Shown here: positions 1-7,505 of the stretch, one piece after another
Layout of the letters: each line of letters starts with the position of its first letter
Position numbering within the stretch: the stretch's first letter is position 1
Assembly (NCBI RefSeq): GCF_002214485.1
Contig: NZ_CP015102.1
Location: forward strand, 1,612,001 to 1,676,000
Length of the DNA: 64,000 nucleotides
Source: Thermococcus pacificus
GTDB taxonomy: Archaea > Methanobacteriota_B > Thermococci > Thermococcales > Thermococcaceae
Direction of reading: 5' to 3'
The notes under the pieces: model-generated
Seen by the model: the letters and a program-made list of their open reading frames with translations, nothing else
Told to the model about the DNA's origin: nothing
The model's database searches: none
Made by a program: the position numbers and the translations under genes

Positions 1-20
1 CAACTTTTTTTCGAGGAAAT

Positions 21-30
21 GTTTATAAGG
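21..30 (+). promoter_or_regulatory. TATA box of the stomatin/NfeD operon
   Basis: The sequence GTTTATAAGG lies about 45 bases upstream of the preferred stomatin ATG, which fits an archaeal TATA box with a short leader. It is judged by sequence and position only. Confidence 0.5.
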
Positions 31-73
31 AAAAATATTAACAGGACATGAAAATTTCCTGGTGGTGATGGTA

Positions 74-1000
74 ATGAGCTTTGCTGCTGCGGCTCTGGTT
101 ATCGTCGGCGTTTTTCTGTTGATACTGCTCCTGCTGAGCGTCAAGGTGATAAGGCCCTACCAGAAGGGACTGGTGGAGAGGCTCGGAAAGTTCAACAGAA
201 TCCTGGAACCGGGAATACACTTCATAGTGCCGTTCATGGAGCGCGTTAGAGTTGTGGACATGCGCGAGCACGTCGTCGATGTCCCGCCCCAGGAGGTCAT
301 CTGTAAGGACAACGTCGTCGTAACCGTCGATGCCGTCGTCTACTACCAGATAATGGATCCCGTGAAGGCCGTCTACAATGTCAGCAACTTCCTGATGGCG
401 ATTGTGAAGCTCGCCCAGACGAACCTCCGTGCCATAATCGGTGAGATGGAGCTCGACGAGACCCTCTCAGGGAGGGACATAATCAACGCCCGCTTAAGAG
501 AAGAACTCGACAAGATAACCGACCGCTGGGGTGTCAAGATAACGCGCGTCGAGATACAGCGCATAGACCCGCCGAAGGACATCCAGGAGGCGATGGCCAA
601 GCAGATGACGGCAGAGCGTGAGAAGAGGGCCATGATCCTCCTCGCGGAGGGTAAGAAGGAGAGCGCCATCAAGGAAGCTGAGGGTCAGAAGCAGGCCGCT
701 ATACTCAAGGCCGAGGGTGAGAAGCAGAGGCAGATACTCGTTGCCGAGGGCCAGGCAGAGGCCATAAGAAAGGTTCTTGAGGCCCTCCGGATGGCGGACG
801 AGAAGTATCTGACCCTTCAGTACATTGAAAAGCTTCCGGACCTTGCCAAGTACGGCAACCTCATCGTCCCCTACGACACGGAATCACTCATCGGCCTGCT
901 GAGGATACTCCAGAAGGTCAAAGAGACACCGCTCCCGGAGCCCAGGCCACCGGAGGATGGAAACTCCGGCGAGAACCCTGCGGGGGCGGAAAAGGCTTAA
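74..1000 (+). CDS. Stomatin-like SPFH/band 7 membrane protein
   Basis: Prohibitin/stomatin (SPFH) family protein of 308 aa, expected to sit in the cytoplasmic membrane as oligomeric scaffolds. One N-terminal membrane segment (about residues 5-25) is followed by the SPFH domain opening with VIRPYQKGLVERLGKF, then an alanine/glutamate/glycine-rich coiled coil with repeated AEGQK/AEGEK units (about 195-240) and a proline-rich tail. GTG codons lie upstream at 62, but the ATG at 74 has GGTGGTGA at the right distance and is preferred. The NfeD-type gene follows 34 bases later, the usual stomatin/NfeD operon. Pyrococcus homologues of this pair are known to associate; the cellular role is still unclear. 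Confidence 0.9.
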   Translation: MSFAAAALVIVGVFLLILLLLSVKVIRPYQKGLVERLGKFNRILEPGIHFIVPFMERVRVVDMREHVVDVPPQEVICKDNVVVTVDAVVYYQIMDPVKAVYNVSNFLMAIVKLAQTNLRAIIGEMELDETLSGRDIINARLREELDKITDRWGVKITRVEIQRIDPPKDIQEAMAKQMTAEREKRAMILLAEGKKESAIKEAEGQKQAAILKAEGEKQRQILVAEGQAEAIRKVLEALRMADEKYLTLQYIEKLPDLAKYGNLIVPYDTESLIGLLRILQKVKETPLPEPRPPEDGNSGENPAGAEKA

Positions 1001-1034
1001 AGCCCTCTCAACCAATTTTTAAAAGGTGATGGGC

Positions 1035-1460
1035 ATGGACCCCCTCCCCATCTCCCTTCTTATTCTCGGCCTCCTGATAATAGTCCTCGACATGATGGTG
1101 GCCGCCTTCATAACGCCGATAGGCGTGGCCTTCGCTACCCTTGGAATCCTGCTTGGCTTCGGAATCGAGTTCACGGAGAGCTTCGTTCTTTCCCTGATAG
1201 CCGCGGTCCTGGCCTACTTTGCGGTGGGCCGCTATATCAGGAGGGACGTGCAGGACATCGGCGCGAGGGAGAAAAAGTACACTTTCGAGCTTAAGGGCAA
1301 GAGGGGAAAGGTTGTGGAGATTGGAAAGGAACACTACATCGTGGAGCTTGAGGGCGATAAGTGGATAGCGCTGCCCGAGGGCGATGAAAAGCTGAAGATA
1401 GATGACGTCGTCGAGGTCGTCGACGTCGATGGCGTGAAGCTTATAGTAAGAAAGGTCTGA
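1035..1460 (+). CDS. NfeD-family membrane protein, short form
   Basis: NfeD-like protein of 141 aa, the membrane partner of the preceding stomatin. Three hydrophobic segments (about residues 4-25, 30-48 and 52-70) are followed by a basic linker and a C-terminal beta-rich OB-fold (about 85-141, beginning [10 protein letters not shown]). It lacks the serine-protease domain of long NfeD proteins, so it is the short class. The ATG at 1035 has AGGTGAT five bases upstream; GTG at 1026 and ATG at 1029 overlap that ribosome site and are less likely. It ends three bases before the stop of the convergent deaminase gene. Confidence 0.85.
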   Translation: MDPLPISLLILGLLIIVLDMMVAAFITPIGVAFATLGILLGFGIEFTESFVLSLIAAVLAYFAVGRYIRRDVQDIGAREKKYTFELKGKRGKVVEIGKEHYIVELEGDKWIALPEGDEKLKIDDVVEVVDVDGVKLIVRKV

Positions 1461-1463
1461 GGA

Positions 1464-2729
1464 TTAGGTGGCCAAGTTTTTCTCCGTCTCTCCCCACAGC
1501 TCCCCCAGAGTTTTTCCAATCTTTGTTAACAGGCCGTTTCTGTAAACCACTTCCCCGTTCACCATGACCATCTCCACGTCGCTCCCTCTCGCGGAGTAAA
1601 CGACGTGGGAGTAGGGGTTCTCCCCCGGAAGGAACTGCGGTTTTCTGGCGTCTATGAGGATCAGGTCCGCGAGGTAGCCAGGTTTTACCAGCCCCGCCCT
1701 CAGCCCCAGCGCCTTTGCGCCACCGACAGTTGCCCAGCGGAAAACCTCTCTGGCGCTTGCAACGTCTGTCCTCTTCCTCCAAACCTTGTTAAGGACCGCG
1801 GCGAAGCGCATCTCCTCGAACATGTCCATCAGTCCAACCGGGTTTGGAGAGTCGTTGCCGAGGGCTATGTTGGTTCCTCGCTCCGCCAGCTCGATTATAG
1901 GGGCTATCCTTCCTTCGAGCTTCGCCATACTGAGCGAGCAGTGGACAAGCGTAGCACCACTCCGGGAGTAAAGTTCAACCTCACTATCGCCCAAGTAGAT
2001 GCCGTGGACGCCGATGAGCCTTTCGTTCAGAACGCCGGCCCTTTTGAGATACTCCACTGGAGTAAGGCCGTAGCGGCGCTTCACAGTTTCAACCTCACCC
2101 CGGCTCTGGGAGAGGTGGACGTGGATTAAAGCATCCCTCTCGCGGGCGAACTCTCCGATTTCCTTCATAAGCTCAAGTGAGACGGTGTTGGTGGCGTGGG
2201 GGGCTAACGTGGGCCTAACGAGGTCGTCCTTCCCGTCCCAGCGTTTGAAGAAGCGGAAGCCCTCTTCTGGAGAGGCTATCGGAAAATCAACCTCGTCCAT
2301 GATGGTCTGGCCTATGAAGGCGCGGATTCCCAGCTTCTGGGCGACTTCCGCTATCTCATTAGCGAAGAAGTAGTGGTCGTTTATCGTTGTCGAGCCGTTT
2401 GCCAGGGCCTCGGCCATTCCAAGCAACGCCCAGCGACGGATTTCTTTGGGATCCCACTCAAGCTCCGCCGGCCATATGATCTCGTTGAGCCACCGCTCTA
2501 TTGGGACGTCCTCGCCGAGCCCTCTAAAGCGGGCCATCGCGACGTGGGTGTGGGCGTTCACGAGGCCGGGCAGGATCAGATAACCCCTACCCCCGTAGAC
2601 TTTGTCAACGCCATATTCCCTCAGCTCATCGGCCGGCACAACCGCCCGGATTATGCCGGACTCAACGATAACCGCAACGTCGCGGAGCGTCCTCTGGGCA
2701 TCCACCAAGGTGCCTGTGAGCGCAATCAT
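1464..2729 (-). CDS. mtaD: 5'-methylthioadenosine/S-adenosylhomocysteine deaminase (amidohydrolase)
   Basis: Amidohydrolase-superfamily metalloenzyme of 421 aa. The family deaminates S-adenosylhomocysteine, methylthioadenosine or related adenosines for methyl-donor salvage. Metal and catalytic motifs occur in order: NAHTHVAM near residue 60, HATNT and HVHLSQS in the middle, HGIYLG, and GNDSPNP carrying the late Asp. RGLGEDVPIERWL matches the MTA/SAH deaminase subgroup. The ATG at 2729 has GTGATG at normal spacing; GTG at 2738 is an alternative. The gene is monocistronic and divergent from asnS. Substrate preference cannot be read from sequence; guanine or other adenosine analogues are possible. 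Confidence 0.8.
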   Translation of the reverse strand: MIALTGTLVDAQRTLRDVAVIVESGIIRAVVPADELREYGVDKVYGGRGYLILPGLVNAHTHVAMARFRGLGEDVPIERWLNEIIWPAELEWDPKEIRRWALLGMAEALANGSTTINDHYFFANEIAEVAQKLGIRAFIGQTIMDEVDFPIASPEEGFRFFKRWDGKDDLVRPTLAPHATNTVSLELMKEIGEFARERDALIHVHLSQSRGEVETVKRRYGLTPVEYLKRAGVLNERLIGVHGIYLGDSEVELYSRSGATLVHCSLSMAKLEGRIAPIIELAERGTNIALGNDSPNPVGLMDMFEEMRFAAVLNKVWRKRTDVASAREVFRWATVGGAKALGLRAGLVKPGYLADLILIDARKPQFLPGENPYSHVVYSARGSDVEMVMVNGEVVYRNGLLTKIGKTLGELWGETEKNLAT

Positions 2730-2799
2730 CGACATCACACTTGGAGATCTGGCAGATGGATACTTAAGGGTTTTGACACATCGGCATATAACGACCCAA

Positions 2800-2998
2800 A
2801 GAGTTTAAATTTTAAGCTCGGGAACTAAGAGTATGCCCCCGATAATTGTGATAAAAGCCGGCATACTGGCCATCGAGCCGTGGATGAATTGACTCTTCTC
2901 GGTTAGCTTTGATTGGCCCGGATTACTCGGCGTCCGGTTCCATCCCGGACCATCGCTATCGTTATAAACCCACTCTCAAAGCCTCTGGAGGTGGTAAG
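2800..2998. other. Divergent promoter region mtaD/asnS with an extra TATA and an inverted repeat
   Basis: This gene-free stretch holds GTTATAAACC at about 2959, the likely TATA box of asnS. A second AT-rich box (GTTTAAATTTT, about 2801-2811) lies about 150 bases further up on the same strand. About 20 bases after that comes an inverted repeat, AGTATGCC ... GGCATACT (arms near 2830 and 2854). A short ORF (M-P-P-I-I-V-I-K...) of 18 codons starts in the left arm. A small transcript from the first box is possible, but no known RNA family was recognised. Confidence 0.3.
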
Positions 2999-4294
2999 AT
3001 GATAGATAAGGTTTACTGTGCCGATGTAACCCCTGAAATGGAAGGTAAGCGCGTCAAGCTCGCCGGATGGGTTTACAGGAAGAGAGAGGTAGGAAAGAAG
3101 GTTTTCATAGTCCTCCGCGACTCAAGCGGGATAGTCCAAACGGTATTCAAGAAGGAGCTGAGTGAAGAGGCCTACGCCGAGGCCAAAAAGGTCGGAATCG
3201 AGTCCAGCGTCATCATCGAGGGGACCGTCAAGGCAGACCCCCGCGCCCCGACGGGGGTCGAGGTTCAGGCGGACAGGATAGAGGTCATCCAGAACGTGGA
3301 CTTCTTCCCGATAACGAAGGACGCGAGCGAGGAGTTCCTGCTCGACGTCAGGCACCTGCACCTGCACTCACCGAAGGTCGCCGCGGTGATGAAGGTCAAA
3401 GCCACACTGATGCAGGCCGCCAGAGAGTGGCTGACCCAGGACGGCTGGTACGAGGTCTTCCCGCCGATACTGGTTACTGGAGCGGTCGAAGGCGGCGCGA
3501 CCCTCTTCAAGCTCAAGTACTTCGACAAGACCGCTTACCTAAGCCAGTCAGCCCAGCTCTACCTTGAGGCGGCAATCTTCGGCCTTGAGAAGGTCTGGTC
3601 TCTCACGCCGAGCTTTAGGGCAGAGAAGAGCAGGACGAGGAGACATTTGACAGAGTTCTGGCACTTGGAGCTTGAGGCCGCCTGGATGGACCTCTGGGAC
3701 ATCATGAAGGTCGAGGAAGAGCTGGTAAGTTACATGGTGCAGAGGACGCTTGAACTCAGGAAGAAGGAGATCGAGCTCTACCGCAAGGACGACATCAAAA
3801 CTCTCAAGAACGCTGTCCCGCCGTTCCCGAGGATAAGCTACGATGAAGCCATCGACATACTCCAGAGCAAGGGCGTCCAGATAGAGTGGGGCGAGGACAT
3901 GGGAGCCGACGAGGAGAGGATCCTCACCCAGGAGTTTGAGGCCCCGTTCTTCGTCTACGGTTATCCCAAGCATATCAAGGCCTTCTACATGAAGGAAGAC
4001 CCCAGCGACCCGAGAAAAGTCCTCGCCGCAGACATGCTCGCGCCAGAGGGATACGGCGAAATCATCGGCGGAAGCCAGCGTGAGGACAGCTACGACAAGC
4101 TCGTGCAGAGAATCCTTGAGGAGGGCATGAAACCGGAGGACTACGAGTGGTACCTCGACCTCAGGAAGTACGGTTCAGTCCCGCACAGTGGCTTCGGTCT
4201 CGGCTTGGAAAGGCTCGTAGCATGGGTTCTCAAGCTTGACCACGTGAGGTGGGCGACCCTCTTCCCGAGGACGCCAAGCAGGCTCTACCCGTGA
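2999..4294 (+). CDS. asnS: Asparaginyl-tRNA synthetase
   Basis: Class IIb aminoacyl-tRNA synthetase of 431 aa that charges tRNA-Asn with asparagine. The N-terminal OB-fold anticodon-binding domain (LAGWVYRKREVGKKVFIVLRD) is followed by the class II core: motif 2 region FRAEKSRTRRHLTEFWHLELE and motif 3 GLGLERLVAWVL near the C-terminus. The core sequence YLSQSAQLYLEAAIFGLEKV is AsnRS-like, and the N-terminus differs from archaeal AspRS as I recall it. The ATG at 2999 follows GGAGGTGGTAAG; the reading frame extends 30 codons upstream but that part runs through the promoter. tRNA-Arg follows. Confidence 0.9.
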   Translation: MIDKVYCADVTPEMEGKRVKLAGWVYRKREVGKKVFIVLRDSSGIVQTVFKKELSEEAYAEAKKVGIESSVIIEGTVKADPRAPTGVEVQADRIEVIQNVDFFPITKDASEEFLLDVRHLHLHSPKVAAVMKVKATLMQAAREWLTQDGWYEVFPPILVTGAVEGGATLFKLKYFDKTAYLSQSAQLYLEAAIFGLEKVWSLTPSFRAEKSRTRRHLTEFWHLELEAAWMDLWDIMKVEEELVSYMVQRTLELRKKEIELYRKDDIKTLKNAVPPFPRISYDEAIDILQSKGVQIEWGEDMGADEERILTQEFEAPFFVYGYPKHIKAFYMKEDPSDPRKVLAADMLAPEGYGEIIGGSQREDSYDKLVQRILEEGMKPEDYEWYLDLRKYGSVPHSGFGLGLERLVAWVLKLDHVRWATLFPRTPSRLYP

Positions 4295-4346
4295 GCCTGC
4301 CCCCACCACAACTTTTATAAGACTCTTCCTGAGAGCTTTAGCCCGA

Positions 4347-4424
<78 letters not shown>

Positions 4425-4427
4425 AGA

Positions 4428-4458
4428 AACTTTGCCTTCGCAAAGCTTCATCAAAGTT
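4428..4458. repeat. Hairpin repeat downstream of tRNA-Arg, related to the one beside tRNA-Met
   Basis: AACTTTGC and GCAAAG form a small hairpin around CTTC, followed by TTCATCAAAGTT. Read on the minus strand it opens AACTTTGATGAA, the same 12 bases that open the repeat at 53709-53720. In both places this motif points at the 3' end of the neighbouring tRNA gene. Confidence 0.6.
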
Positions 4459-4582
4459 CGCATGTCGTTTTTGGAAATTCTCGATTTTAAGGAGGGTTTG
4501 CTCTTTCACTTGCGGGTTTTGCAGTGTTTCACTGTGAAAATAACTCTTCATTATTTAAAATACAAAAAGAGGAGACATTGAA

Positions 4583-5722
4583 TCACTTCCTCCTTCTGAG
4601 CAGAACCGGCAGGAGGGCGAGACCGACGATGATTCCCGGTCCGCAGATTCCACCATTGCCCTCGGATTCTGTGATGGTGCTCGTCTTCCCAAGTATCTCG
4701 TCCGGACTCTTACCCTCGACCATAAGTGCAGTCCACTGCTTGAGCCAGGTGTCGTAGTTCTCCTCTATGTCTTTGGGGTCGACGGTAACAGGCTTGTCCA
4801 CCTCGACCGCGTACTTGAAGACGTCAGGGATCTGGACGTTCTTGTTCACGGGGTACATCCACTGGTTGAGAGGGAGCTTCTCCTGGGCCTCCTCGCTTAT
4901 GAGGAACTCGATGAACTTCTTGGCCAGCTCGGGATGCCTGGCGCCTTTGACCACTCCAGCGCCCTCAATCTGGAGGTAGTTGCCCTCCTCGAAGGCAACC
5001 GCGCCGACGTTGGTATTGTTCTCGTAGTAAACTGTGGCTGCCGGGGAGGTCGCGTAGCTCAGTACAAGTGGGTACTCCCCCTCGCTGAAGGCCCCCCAGG
5101 CCTCGCTCCAGCCCTTGACGATCTGGACGTCGTTCTCCTTGAGCTTCTGCCAGTACTCCAGCCAGTCGTCGCCGTAGACAGCTATCGTCCAGAGGAGGAA
5201 GGCCATCCCTGGAGAACTGGTGCGTGGGTCCTCGATTATCAGCTTGCCTTTCCACTCGGGTTTGGTAAGATCCTCAAGGCTCTTGGGCGGGTTCTGAACC
5301 ATGTCCTTGCGATAGTTGATGGCTATGTAGCCGTAGTCGTAGGGCGTGAGGTGGAAGGTCGGATCGAACTTCTCAACTATCCAGTCGGGGATAACGTCCG
5401 CGTTGGTCGGCCTGTAGGGCTCCAGAACGCCCGCGTGTATCGCCTTCGCCAGGTAGCTGTTGTCTATCCCGACGACAACGTCGGCCTGTGGGTTGTCCTT
5501 CTCAAGGATGAGCCTGTTGAGAACTTGGCCGGCATCTCCTATGAGGACAAGGTTTACCTTGACTCCGTACTTCTCCTCGAACAGGGGGATTATCTCCTTC
5601 ATCCACCACTCGATGCTGTCATAAGAGTAGACAGTCAGTGTCTCCTCGGCCGTGACCGGTTTTATAGCTCCAAGCGGCCCCATGAGAAGGAACACGAGCA
5701 TTACGGTGGTGAGCTTTCTCAT
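4583..5722 (-). CDS. Thiamine-type ABC transporter substrate-binding protein with CGP-CTERM tail
   Basis: Secreted solute-binding protein of 379 aa, ThiB/TbpA-like. After a signal peptide (residues 1-25, ending KPVTAEE) come TVYSYDSIEWW, the DPRTSSPGMAFLLW segment, KGWSEAWGAF and LSYATSPA, which align with E. coli TbpA as I recall it. The C-terminus has a short acidic linker, then GGICGPG, a hydrophobic stretch and LLRRRK: the CGP-CTERM anchor of Thermococcaceae. The start follows GGAGGGTGAT. No permease or ATPase gene is adjacent, so it must use a transporter encoded elsewhere. A truncated exchanger gene lies directly upstream. Thiamine as ligand is inferred. Confidence 0.8.
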   Translation of the reverse strand: MRKLTTVMLVFLLMGPLGAIKPVTAEETLTVYSYDSIEWWMKEIIPLFEEKYGVKVNLVLIGDAGQVLNRLILEKDNPQADVVVGIDNSYLAKAIHAGVLEPYRPTNADVIPDWIVEKFDPTFHLTPYDYGYIAINYRKDMVQNPPKSLEDLTKPEWKGKLIIEDPRTSSPGMAFLLWTIAVYGDDWLEYWQKLKENDVQIVKGWSEAWGAFSEGEYPLVLSYATSPAATVYYENNTNVGAVAFEEGNYLQIEGAGVVKGARHPELAKKFIEFLISEEAQEKLPLNQWMYPVNKNVQIPDVFKYAVEVDKPVTVDPKDIEENYDTWLKQWTALMVEGKSPDEILGKTSTITESEGNGGICGPGIIVGLALLPVLLRRRK

Positions 5723-5737
5723 GTCATCACCCTCCAA

Positions 5738-5878
5738 TTAGTCGGTTTTGAGCTTCAATAATGCTGTAATACATGCGATTAAAAAGATTTGCTCCCCAGA
5801 AGCGGCCTCAACAAAGAAGTCGCTCCCCTTGATGAGCAGGACGAGTCCAACGATGAAGAGGATTAGGTCGACTATCAC
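5738..5878 (-). pseudogene. Truncated N-terminus of a CaCA-family Na+/Ca2+ exchanger-like protein
   Basis: The minus strand encodes (V)IVDLILFIVGLVLLIKGSDF followed by FVEAA. This matches the first membrane helix and the GSDxFVE motif at the start of YrbG/CaCA cation exchangers. The match stops after about 26 codons; the frame continues 20 unrelated codons to a stop. An ATG is lacking where it would be expected: ATA follows AAGGTG. It is best read as a gene cut by rearrangement, with the downstream part replaced by the promoter and start of the binding-protein gene. Identification is by motif memory only. Confidence 0.6.
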
Positions 5879-5918
5879 CTTATCCCACTGGGGCGGGAAT
5901 GGGAGAGAGGTTTAAAAG

Positions 5919-6422
5919 TCATTCTCTCTCTTCGCCCTTTCCTTCCATCTTAATGACGTAATCTGCAGCGTTCTGGAGCGCCACGGAGAAGCCCGGCTCG
6001 ACGCCTATGACTATGGTCTCCTTGCCCTTCCTCTTGGCCTCGTTGATTATCGGGAGGAAGTCGGCGTCGCGCGTGGCGAGGGCTATGACCTCCACGTCGG
6101 AGTTGTATATGAGCTCCATCGCCTCTATCGCTATCCTGACGTCGGTGTCGCCGGCCACAATTATCGGCTCGAGCCCCTGGTTCACCACCGCCTCAATGAG
6201 CCCTTGTGGCGCGTACTGGTTGAGGACTACCTTGGCGACGCGTATCTTCCCTATTCTCTCAAGGACCTCTATGATGTCTTCGAGCTTTATTCCGAACTCC
6301 TTGCGGAGAATGTTCGGACCGTCTATGATGAGCCCGATGCTCTTCCCCTTCACAGATTTCACAGGTTCCTCACTGACCTCCCTGCCGCCCCTGCGGAGAA
6401 CCTTGAAGAGCGTCTCCTTCAT
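5919..6422 (-). CDS. NYN-domain (PIN-like) putative ribonuclease, second of a tandem pair
   Basis: Protein of 167 aa with a LabA/TIGR00288-type NYN domain over nearly its whole length. Visible features are the acidic motif [14 protein letters not shown] near residue 33, [12 protein letters not shown], the [12 protein letters not shown] segment and [13 protein letters not shown], whose aspartates belong to the PIN-like metal site. The family is linked to RNA cleavage, though substrates are unknown in archaea. The start overlaps the stop of the upstream paralogue by four bases (ATGA), so the two are co-translated. The N-terminal 30 residues differ between the copies while the domain is strongly conserved. 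Confidence 0.8.
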   Translation of the reverse strand: MKETLFKVLRRGGREVSEEPVKSVKGKSIGLIIDGPNILRKEFGIKLEDIIEVLERIGKIRVAKVVLNQYAPQGLIEAVVNQGLEPIIVAGDTDVRIAIEAMELIYNSDVEVIALATRDADFLPIINEAKRKGKETIVIGVEPGFSVALQNAADYVIKMEGKGEERE

Positions 6423-6931
6423 TTCTCATCCCCCTCTGGGTTCAAGATTATCGTGTAGTCCGCGGCGTGCTTTAGAGCCGCGGAGAACCCGGGTTCTACA
6501 CCAAGGACTATGGTCTCCTTGCCCTTCTCCTTTGCCTTCAGGATTACCGGGAGGAACTCCGCGTTTCGCGTGGCAAGAGCTATCGCGTCGATGTTTGGGT
6601 TGTATATCTCGCGCATAGCCTCGACGGCGAGCTTAACGCCTGTCTCACCCGAGACAACGATAACGTCAAATCCCTGGTTTGAGACGGCCTCTATGAGGCC
6701 CTGCGGCGCGTACTGGTTGAGTATGACCTTCGCAACCCTCAGATCACCCAGCCCCTCAAGGGCCTCGACTATGTCCTCGAGCTTTATTCCGAACTCCTTG
6801 CGGAGGATGTTGGGGCCGTCTATGAGAAGCGCTATCCTCTTTCCTCTGCTTATTTTGCGTCGCATCATCCCAATACTCCTCATTCCGTCCTTCGTCATCG
6901 AAATTATACGCTCCCAGTTGCTGCCCGCCAT
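6419..6931 (-). CDS. NYN-domain (PIN-like) putative ribonuclease, first of a tandem pair
   Basis: Paralogue of the next gene, 170 aa, with the same layout: [43 protein letters not shown] and [16 protein letters not shown]. The late metal-site segment reads RNAEF where the sister has RDADF, so one aspartate is replaced by asparagine and another by glutamate. This copy may therefore be catalytically weaker and the pair may act as a heteromer. The start follows GGTGATTCCCT. The promoter lies just upstream with a perfect palindrome at the expected start of transcription. Confidence 0.8.
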   Translation of the reverse strand: MAGSNWERIISMTKDGMRSIGMMRRKISRGKRIALLIDGPNILRKEFGIKLEDIVEALEGLGDLRVAKVILNQYAPQGLIEAVSNQGFDVIVVSGETGVKLAVEAMREIYNPNIDAIALATRNAEFLPVILKAKEKGKETIVLGVEPGFSAALKHAADYTIILNPEGDEK

Positions 6932-6964
6932 AGGGAATCACCGTTGGGATTGTTGAAAGGAATC

Positions 6965-6975
6965 GGTGTGACACC
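6965..6975. promoter_or_regulatory. Palindrome at the transcription start of the NYN pair
   Basis: GGTGTGACACC is a perfect 11-base palindrome about 25 bases downstream of the minus-strand TATA box CTTTTTATAGG (about 6994-7004). A site at that place could bind a repressor of the NYN operon. The regulator is unknown. Confidence 0.35.
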
Positions 6976-7100
6976 ACACTACCTACGGGGTAATCCTATA
7001 AAAAGGTTGATTCCCCAGGATGCAGAAAATTTTAAACCGAGTAATAACAAAATACCAACCACCTGCAAAAGGTACAGGACCCTCTTATGGGTGAACGGCC

Positions 7101-7505
7101 GTGTCCAGAGCTTGGGTGTACACCCGGGAGGAAAATTCCTGGAAGGGGAAGCTGACGGGCCTGCTAATCGCCCTGCTCACAGCGATCTTGGCGGTTTTGA
7201 TTGTTTATCCGTTCACCGGCGGCGTTAGCGACGGAGGACTAACTGGGGCTGTGGCCGGTATAAGCGCCGCGGACCTCCTAAGCAAAACCCTCAAAAGGTT
7301 GAAGAAGCACGCATTTAAGCTTTACATCGGACTCGTCTTCCTTAACACGTTTGCTTCCGCTTTCGCCGTCCTGCGCTTCGGGCTTCACCCTGAGAACACC
7401 GCGGAATTCATGGTAATGTTCCTGGCGGTTTATACTCCGCTGGCATTGTTGGACTACGGCGTGATAAAAATCGTGGAGAAAAGATACAGGACGAAAACCC
7501 CTTAG
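7101..7505 (+). CDS. Small integral membrane protein, unknown function
   Basis: Unrecognised protein of about 134 aa. Hydrophobic segments are visible at about residues 18-42 (LTGLLIALLTAILAVLIVYP), a glycine/alanine-rich stretch to 60, 73-92 (LYIGLVFLNTFASAFAVL) and 105-122, with a basic C-terminus (EKRYRTKTP). GTG at 7101 is the longest start and GTG at 7116 is equally possible; neither has a clear ribosome site. It ends four bases inside the tail of the convergent tmcA gene. No function is proposed. Confidence 0.6.
   Translation: MSRAWVYTREENSWKGKLTGLLIALLTAILAVLIVYPFTGGVSDGGLTGAVAGISAADLLSKTLKRLKKHAFKLYIGLVFLNTFASAFAVLRFGLHPENTAEFMVMFLAVYTPLALLDYGVIKIVEKRYRTKTP

Noticed and set aside
4583-5722. 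A missing permease/ATPase pair for the thiamine-type binding protein within the window
   Set aside because: The only complete importer (27-33 kb) has its own binding protein; assigning it to the orphan would be guesswork.
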